Assembly: GCA_937892405.1 (NCBI GenBank)
Contig: CALAFS010000290.1
Location: forward strand, 1-11,216
DNA: 11,216 nucleotides
Direction of reading: 5' to 3'
From: an uncultured Clostridia bacterium
GTDB lineage: Bacteria; Bacillota; Clostridia; Oscillospirales; CAG-272
The notes below the pieces were generated by a model. That model saw only the letters and a list, made by a program, of their open reading frames with translations, did not search any database and had not been told where the DNA came from. Positions 7,289 to 11,216 of the stretch are shown here, piece after piece (positions within the stretch are counted from its first letter, which is position 1; every line of letters begins with the position of its first letter). Both the position numbers and the translations under genes were made by a program.

Positions 7289-8320
7289 ATGGATTTTGAA
7301 AAAAACAGACATAAAATCGAAGAGCGGCTCGGTTACAATCTCCGCGACCCGTCCCTTCTGAAACAGGCATTTACCCGCACGAGCTTCTGCAACGAGGAGA
7401 AAATGCGGGGGGAAGAGGTCCCGCAGTCGAACGAAGTGCTCGAGTTTTTCGGGGACGGGATTCTTTCCGCGGCGATTATTACCTTTATGATCCGCGATTT
7501 TTCCACCCGTTGTGATTACGGCATCCGCACGGCGCTCGCCGAAGGAGATTTCTCCAATATCAAGGCGCGTCTCAGCGATAAAAAGAACCTCTCGAAGAGC
7601 ATGCGGGAGCTTGGACTTCAGCAATATCTGATTCTCGGCGCCGGAGACGCGAAGACGGGCGCCGCCGAGGAGCCGTCGGTGATGGAAGACCTTTTTGAAA
7701 GTATTGTCGGCGCGGTCTATATCGACAGCGGGTGCGACCTCTCGGTCGTCCTGCCGCTTGTCACGCGTATGCTCGATGTCGGAGAATACTTAAAACAGCA
7801 CGGCGACGCCGTCAAAAGCCCGAAGAACTCTCTGCAGGAGTTCTGCGCGGATAAAAAGCGCCGTCTGCCCTCTCCGGTCTATACCATCGTTTCGGAGAGC
7901 GGACCGGAGCATAAGAGAACCTATGAGTGCCTCTGCACCATCGGAGGAAAGGCGTACGGGCGCGGTACGGGCAAGAACCGCATTTCCGCCGAGAGCGCCG
8001 CGGCGGAGGCAACCCTCCGCCTCCTGACCGAAAAAGAGAGCGTGCAGGGAACCATAGCTCTTTCCACCGCAGAGAACGCGAGCGCGCGTCTCGCGGGTTA
8101 TGCCGCGGCACACCGTCTGCCGGCACCTACCTATGAGGATCTCGGCGAGATCGGGGAGGACGCCTACGAGCGGCACTACCGCGCCGCCTGCCGCTTCGGA
8201 AACCTGCGCGCCGAGGGCGAGGGAAGAAGCAAAAAAGAAGCCAAATCCGCCGCCGCCGAAAAGCTCCTGTCTCTCATAAAGGCAAAACCCAATACTTCCT
8301 TAAAGACGAAAAATATATAA
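7289..8320 (+). CDS. rnc: Ribonuclease III with two C-terminal dsRNA-binding domains
   Basis: The product (343 aa) cleaves double-stranded RNA in rRNA, mRNA or antisense duplexes in the cytoplasm. The catalytic domain occupies about 1-170. The signature NEVLEFFGDGIL gives Glu49, Glu52 and Asp56, and EDLFESIVGAVYIDSG gives Asp134 and Glu137; these match the five acidic residues of E. coli RNase III in spacing. A first dsRBD lies at about 177-247 and a second at about 265-330. The second keeps the RNA-contacting motif SKKEAKSAAAEKLL, while the first has RISAESAAAEATLRLL without the paired lysines. Bacterial RNase III is normally about 230 aa with one dsRBD, so this is an enlarged form. It is also diverged elsewhere: the usual THxS near residue 30 reads TRTS. 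The ATG at 7289 follows AGGGAGG (7271-7277) at 11 nt. No smc/ftsY neighbours are present, so it may be an extra paralogue rather than the housekeeping copy. Confidence 0.92.
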   Translation: MDFEKNRHKIEERLGYNLRDPSLLKQAFTRTSFCNEEKMRGEEVPQSNEVLEFFGDGILSAAIITFMIRDFSTRCDYGIRTALAEGDFSNIKARLSDKKNLSKSMRELGLQQYLILGAGDAKTGAAEEPSVMEDLFESIVGAVYIDSGCDLSVVLPLVTRMLDVGEYLKQHGDAVKSPKNSLQEFCADKKRRLPSPVYTIVSESGPEHKRTYECLCTIGGKAYGRGTGKNRISAESAAAEATLRLLTEKESVQGTIALSTAENASARLAGYAAAHRLPAPTYEDLGEIGEDAYERHYRAACRFGNLRAEGEGRSKKEAKSAAAEKLLSLIKAKPNTSLKTKNI

Positions 8321-8438
8321 GATTTATGTTTGAATTTGCAAATAATAATTTGCAAAATAATAACATGGCATAGTCAAGAGAACTTGATAGCGTCCACATG
8401 AAAGACTCCATTGTGTTCTATAAGGCACTTCCGCTCCT
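8321..8438. other. AT-rich gene-free stretch after RNase III
   Basis: The stretch begins with a short imperfect tandem repeat of AATTTGCAAATAAT (8333-8360) and has a small TCAAG/CTTGA inverted repeat near 8373-8386. No clear terminator follows the RNase III stop codon here. I see no gene. Confidence 0.4.
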
Positions 8439-8545
8439 GTAGGGGTCGGCGCCCCCGACGACCCGTTACGAAACGGTACCATGATACGCCATCGGGAGAG
8501 TGTTTCGTCACCTTTATACTCGTAGGGGCGACCATCGGTCGCCCG
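8439..8545 (+). repeat. Two GTAGGGG palindromic repeats 83 bp apart
   Basis: Units start at 8439 (GTAGGGGTCGGCGCC variant ending CGACGACCCG) and 8522 (GGGCGACC-ATC-GGTCGCCC type). The 83-bp step matches the 81-82-bp steps of the array at 5093-5279. The sequence just before the second unit (TTTCGTCACC...ACTC) resembles the block before the unit at 5256 (TTTCGCCCACTCCCATC), so the connecting blocks are homologous although decayed. Confidence 0.8.
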
Positions 8546-8705
8546 CTTTGGTATCTCTATATGCTGTGGTATCGGCTTTATACTTAGGCAGGCTCCCTCC
8601 GTCATTTTTTCACAAAATGATACGTTTCGCTTTGAAGGAGGCTTTTGCTTGGAGGTTTGCCGTGGTGTCTCGATTTTTGCCATATGGTAAAAATGCGTTC
8701 GTAAG
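8546..8705. other. Gene-free stretch with palindromes between repeats
   Basis: No gene is supported. It contains an inverted repeat TCATTTT/AAAATGA (8602-8620) and a near-perfect 20-bp palindrome around CCATATGG (8674-8693). Read on the minus strand, the part next to the inverted repeat unit at 8706 is a decayed version of the connecting block of the other array, keeping a TCGAGACAC stretch. Confidence 0.4.
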
Positions 8706-8729
8706 CGGGCGACCGATGGTCGCCCCTAC
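8706..8729 (-). repeat. Inverted copy of the GTAGGGG palindromic repeat
   Basis: The minus strand reads GTAGGGG then GACC-ATC-GGTC and ends CGCCCG, identical over 24 bp to the unit at 5256-5279. Its minus-strand upstream flank (8730-8760, containing CATTTTCGCTCGCTTCCATC) resembles the flank at 5235-5255, so the homology extends beyond the hairpin. Confidence 0.85.
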
Positions 8730-8827
8730 GATGGAAGCGAGCGAAAATGCCTCAAAAAGGCGTTTGCGAAAGGCACGCTTTGTTAATCGCCCGCGCGACT
8801 TCGAGACACTTTTGCTTTGTCTCATTT

Positions 8828-8862
8828 GTAGGGGCGACCATCGGTCGCCCGCTTTGGTATCT
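8828..8862 (+). repeat. GTAGGGG palindromic repeat with CTTTGGTATCT tail
   Basis: 35 bp are identical to 8522-8556, comprising the GGGCGACC-ATC-GGTCGCCC palindrome plus the tail GCTTTGGTATCT. It is preceded by TTCGAGACACTTTTGC, a shorter form of the block seen at 5229-5244. Confidence 0.85.
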
Positions 8863-8960
8863 TTTCAAAAACTTCGGAGGCAATATCACCCGGCGTAGCC
8901 GAATATCACCGTGTAGCAATACCACGCATCGACAGGAGAATATCACGCATAACAGCAAGA

Positions 8961-9000
8961 GGGGGCTGAGCCATGTGGCTCAGCCCCCCCCTTTTTTTTT
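8961..9000. terminator. Strong bidirectional terminator between repeats and the second peptide gene
   Basis: A perfect 13-bp stem, GGGGGCTGAGCCA (8961-8973) with its complement (8976-8988), is followed on the plus strand by T9 (8992-9000). On the minus strand the hairpin comes 18 nt after the stop codon of the 47-aa peptide and is followed by TCTTGCTGTT. The outer bases ACAGCAA (8952-8958) and TTGCTGT (8999-9005) can extend the stem. It ends the leftward operon, and its best U-tract faces rightward transcription coming from RNase III. Confidence 0.8.
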
Positions 9001-9006
9001 GCTGTC

Positions 9007-9150
9007 TTACTTAAAGAGTCCGTATTCGTCCACGATCGGGAGATCGGTTCCGCCCGTTCCGTCGTCTGTATCACCGGAGGCGGTCAGGACATCGGCAAGA
9101 TCCAGAGGAATTACCGAAATCTCGGGAGAATTGTAATCTTTTCTTTTCAT
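9007..9150 (-). CDS. 47-aa peptide of the DVLTASG type, downstream of the DNRLRE protein
   Basis: The ATG at 9150 has a good RBS, GAAAGGAG, ending 8 nt upstream and overlapping the gap to the preceding gene. Only 14 nt separate it from the stop of the large gene, so the two are surely co-transcribed. The peptide begins MKRKDYNSPEISVIPLDLA, carries DVLTASG at residues 20-26, then a Asp/Gly-rich stretch, and ends DLPIVDEYGLFK. It is homologous to the 56-aa peptide at 4832-5002: Tyr and Pro of Y-x-x-P, the following [LI]-x-V-[LI], the whole DVLTASG block, and a terminal [ED]LP...[FY]G are shared, while the tail differs in length and charge. No signal peptide, Cys or membrane segment is visible. 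Function is unknown. The strict position behind a large secreted protein suggests a helper, tag or processed peptide, which is inference. Confidence 0.87.
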   Translation of the reverse strand: MKRKDYNSPEISVIPLDLADVLTASGDTDDGTGGTDLPIVDEYGLFK

Positions 9151-9164
9151 TTTGCTATCTCCTT

Positions 9165-11216
9165 TCAGCGAATGACCGAATCGCGGTACTTTACGGCGGA
9201 ATCCGCATATTTCGCAAGGTGAAGCACCAGCGTCTTCGTCCCTGCGTCAAGTCCGTCGTAATGATAGTACGCGGTGAGGTTGTAGGCGCCACTCTGCGTC
9301 TTGCCATCGGCGTCCGTGTAGGTGTAGGACACCGTGCGGAGCATGCCGTAGGCGTAGGTCGTCACCTCAATGTAGGTTCTGCCGTCGGTTCCGACCTTGA
9401 CCTCCGAGGTGAGAGGCGCCCCGCCCGCCGTGAAGCGGAAGGAGTCCGCAAGCGACGCATTCTCGGGATAGAAGACGAAGGAGGGCGTAGCACCGAGGTA
9501 AAGTCTCGCGGAGGAGAGCCCGGGGACGGTCTGCGTGGCGGCGGGGAGACTTTCTTCCGCGAGCGCGCCGTCATAGTCCGCACCGATGATCGCGGTGATC
9601 TTTTCCTGCTTTTCCGCCGTCGAGGTGCCGAAGTAGGTCATCGCCGCACCGACATAAGAGAGCATGTCACGCACAAGGGTCTTTGCCTCGTCGCTTACAT
9701 TCTCGCTTGCGATCAGCTTTTCGGCATAGCCCGGCAGAGAGACGGTGTAGACCTTCGTGCGAAGCTCGCCGTTCACCGCGAGGGAAACCTCTACGCTGTG
9801 CGCGTCGGTGCCGTTCTTTGCCGCAATGCGGAAGGGAAGGACATAATATTCCGTACCGTCAATCAGTTTTGTCCCCAGCTCGTAGAGCGCATGGGAGACA
9901 CCGTCAAGGGCGATGTCCTTGACCTCGTCGACCTTGGGAATGTAGGTGTTGTAGCCGAAGTCCGACCACAGGGTGACATTGGACTTCACACGGAAGGCGT
10001 CTTCGTCGAAGTCGTCGGACGCCGGAGCACTGCCGACGGTCAGGGTCGGGAGGTTTGTCGTGTTGTCGAAGGTGACATCACTGCCCGCTTCTTCGATCGC
10101 GAGGACGAAGGTGATCCTGTGTCCCATGTTCGCACGGAGGTATTCGGTGAGATCCACGCGGTTTTCGCCGAGCTTCACACGGAAGGTCGTGATCGCACTG
10201 CCCGTGGGCAGGGGCGCATTTTCATAAGTCAGGGAGTCGGGGAGATCGACATCGGTCATCGCGTAGACCGTGACCGTCTGCCCTGCCGCGGCGGTTGCCG
10301 TCAGGGTGAGCCATGCCTCGTAGAGGTCGGAGACGCTCGCCGGAGCGAAGGTCAGATACGCGCGCTTGATGTCGGCGGCTTCGATCGGCTCGGGATTCGG
10401 ATATACCGCGAGGTCGTCGGACGCCCCGCTGCCCGAAACGGCGGCTGCCGCCTCACGCGCAAAGGAAGTTTCGGTAAAGGTGGGTACTTCTTCGATCTCG
10501 ATGGTCTTGACCGAGATGTCGACATTCTCGTAGTAACCGTCATCCTTGCGGAACCCTTCATAAAGTCGGAAAGCAAGTTGCGGTTTCGCACCGCTGACGG
10601 TCGTGCCGTCCGTCTGGGACATCAGGTTTTCGGGGAACATCTCTTCACCCGCGGTGAATTCCATCACATAGGTCTGATATTCCGTCGTCAGATCATAGCG
10701 ATTGACCGTGCCGGGAAAACTTGAGAAGATCAGGTTTGTGGTAGTCCCCTTCATGTAAGCGGTTACATCGGTTGCGATACTGACATGAAGTTTCCCGGCT
10801 TCGCTTGCCTTGGCGGTAAATTTGATGCGGTAGGTTTTTCCTTTATTCTCCGTATCGTCGAAGATACCGTCGAGAAGGTTCTGAACCTGAATATTCTGCC
10901 CGGAATTAGCTTTGGCAGGTTCTTTTGAGGTTCCGTCATAATTGCGCGACGGATTCATAACAAGTGTTTCGTCCTGAATTTTGAAGATCGCACCGACCGA
11001 AGCAAGATAACCGAATCCGGGTTGCTTCATCGTTTTGCTTGTCTTGAAATCGTAGGAAACGGAGTATGCGACAGGCGCATTGTCATTCAGCACGATCGCT
11101 CTGACATCGTCGATCGAGATCGTGACATCCTTATAGGTACCGTCGGCATTTGTGAAACCGCCGTACATGGCAAAGCGAAGATTCAGAAGTGTGGTTGCCG
11201 ACACCGTCTGCATGGC
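9165..11216 (-). CDS. Large modular secreted protein: CBM-like repeats, DNRLRE/CBM96-like module, shared C-terminal module; 5'-truncated
   Basis: The frame is open through base 11216, so the visible ATG near 11213 is most likely internal; 683 residues are seen (numbered from 11216). Residues 1-43 are the end of a jelly-roll domain (LRFAMYGGF...VTISIDDVRAI). Residues about 48-245 are a complete domain of the same type, ending LAFRLYEGF...VDISVKTIEI, so two CBM4/9-like repeats are in tandem. Residues about 250-397 fit the DNRLRE/CBM96 pattern: AYLTFAPASVSDLYEAWLTL, then DLPDSLTYENAPLPTGS, then VDLTEYLRANMGHRITFVL. Residues about 405-683 form a C-terminal module homologous to that of the SGNH protein at 1-4812 (LVRDMLSYVGAAMTYFG here against LLRAMLNYGSYAQLQFG there). 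No catalytic domain is visible in this part. The likely role is polysaccharide binding at the cell surface or outside the cell. It is followed by a DVLTASG peptide gene. Confidence 0.85.
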   Translation of the reverse strand, partial: AMQTVSATTLLNLRFAMYGGFTNADGTYKDVTISIDDVRAIVLNDNAPVAYSVSYDFKTSKTMKQPGFGYLASVGAIFKIQDETLVMNPSRNYDGTSKEPAKANSGQNIQVQNLLDGIFDDTENKGKTYRIKFTAKASEAGKLHVSIATDVTAYMKGTTTNLIFSSFPGTVNRYDLTTEYQTYVMEFTAGEEMFPENLMSQTDGTTVSGAKPQLAFRLYEGFRKDDGYYENVDISVKTIEIEEVPTFTETSFAREAAAAVSGSGASDDLAVYPNPEPIEAADIKRAYLTFAPASVSDLYEAWLTLTATAAAGQTVTVYAMTDVDLPDSLTYENAPLPTGSAITTFRVKLGENRVDLTEYLRANMGHRITFVLAIEEAGSDVTFDNTTNLPTLTVGSAPASDDFDEDAFRVKSNVTLWSDFGYNTYIPKVDEVKDIALDGVSHALYELGTKLIDGTEYYVLPFRIAAKNGTDAHSVEVSLAVNGELRTKVYTVSLPGYAEKLIASENVSDEAKTLVRDMLSYVGAAMTYFGTSTAEKQEKITAIIGADYDGALAEESLPAATQTVPGLSSARLYLGATPSFVFYPENASLADSFRFTAGGAPLTSEVKVGTDGRTYIEVTTYAYGMLRTVSYTYTDADGKTQSGAYNLTAYYHYDGLDAGTKTLVLHLAKYADSAVKYRDSVIR

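Noticed and set aside
8324..8898. Small frames on both strands (119 and 132 codons) across the second repeat gap
   Set aside because: They run through the palindromic repeats, their protein-level similarity comes only from the repeat DNA, and no RBS or family features are present.
9219..10724. 501-codon open frame on the plus strand over the second large gene
   Set aside because: It is antisense to the DNRLRE and C-terminal modules, has no RBS or domain features, and is charged low-complexity-like. It is a shadow frame.

Overview
The window looks like a chromosomal piece from a moderately GC-rich anaerobic member of the Bacillota, most likely an uncultured gut-type clostridium (Oscillospirales/Christensenellales-like). 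The basis is AGGAGG-type ribosome binding sites, textbook sigma-A promoters (TTGACA-17-TAAAAT), and very large modular extracellular proteins built from discoidin, FN3, CBM-like and SGNH-hydrolase modules. The taxonomic placement is inference; there is no rRNA gene.

Layout: (i) 1-4812 (+) is the 3' part of a giant multi-modular secreted carbohydrate-active protein with an internal SGNH/GDSL esterase. It is followed after 19 nt by a 56-aa peptide gene (4832-5002) and a strong terminator. (ii) 5003-5673 is a gene-free, 3'-to-3' gap packed with GTAGGGG-type palindromic repeats. (iii) 5674-7092 (-) is a polytopic O-antigen-ligase/Wzy-like membrane protein. (iv) 7093-7288 is a divergent promoter region with two nearly identical promoters. 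(v) 7289-8320 (+) is a ribonuclease III with two double-stranded-RNA-binding domains. (vi) 8321-9006 is a second gene-free 3'-to-3' gap filled with the same repeat family. (vii) 9007-9150 (-) is a second small peptide gene (47 aa). It lies 14 nt downstream of (viii) 9165-11216 (-), the 3' part of another large modular secreted protein (CBM-like repeats plus a DNRLRE/CBM96-like module).

The most interesting signal is a two-gene cassette present twice. Two unrelated large extracellular proteins share a homologous ~280-residue C-terminal module, and each is followed in the same operon by a tiny gene. The two peptides are clearly related: K-x(3)-Y-x-x-P-x-[LI]-x-V-[LI] near the N terminus, an invariant DVLTASG in the middle, and [ED]LP...[FY]Gx[LF] in the tail. 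I do not know a described function for this peptide family. The pairing suggests the peptide serves the secreted protein (export, anchoring or maturation), but that is inference.

Second-tier points are the duplicated dsRBD in RNase III, the ~82-bp-periodic composite repeats confined to convergent intergenic gaps, and a terminator that shares the repeat core.
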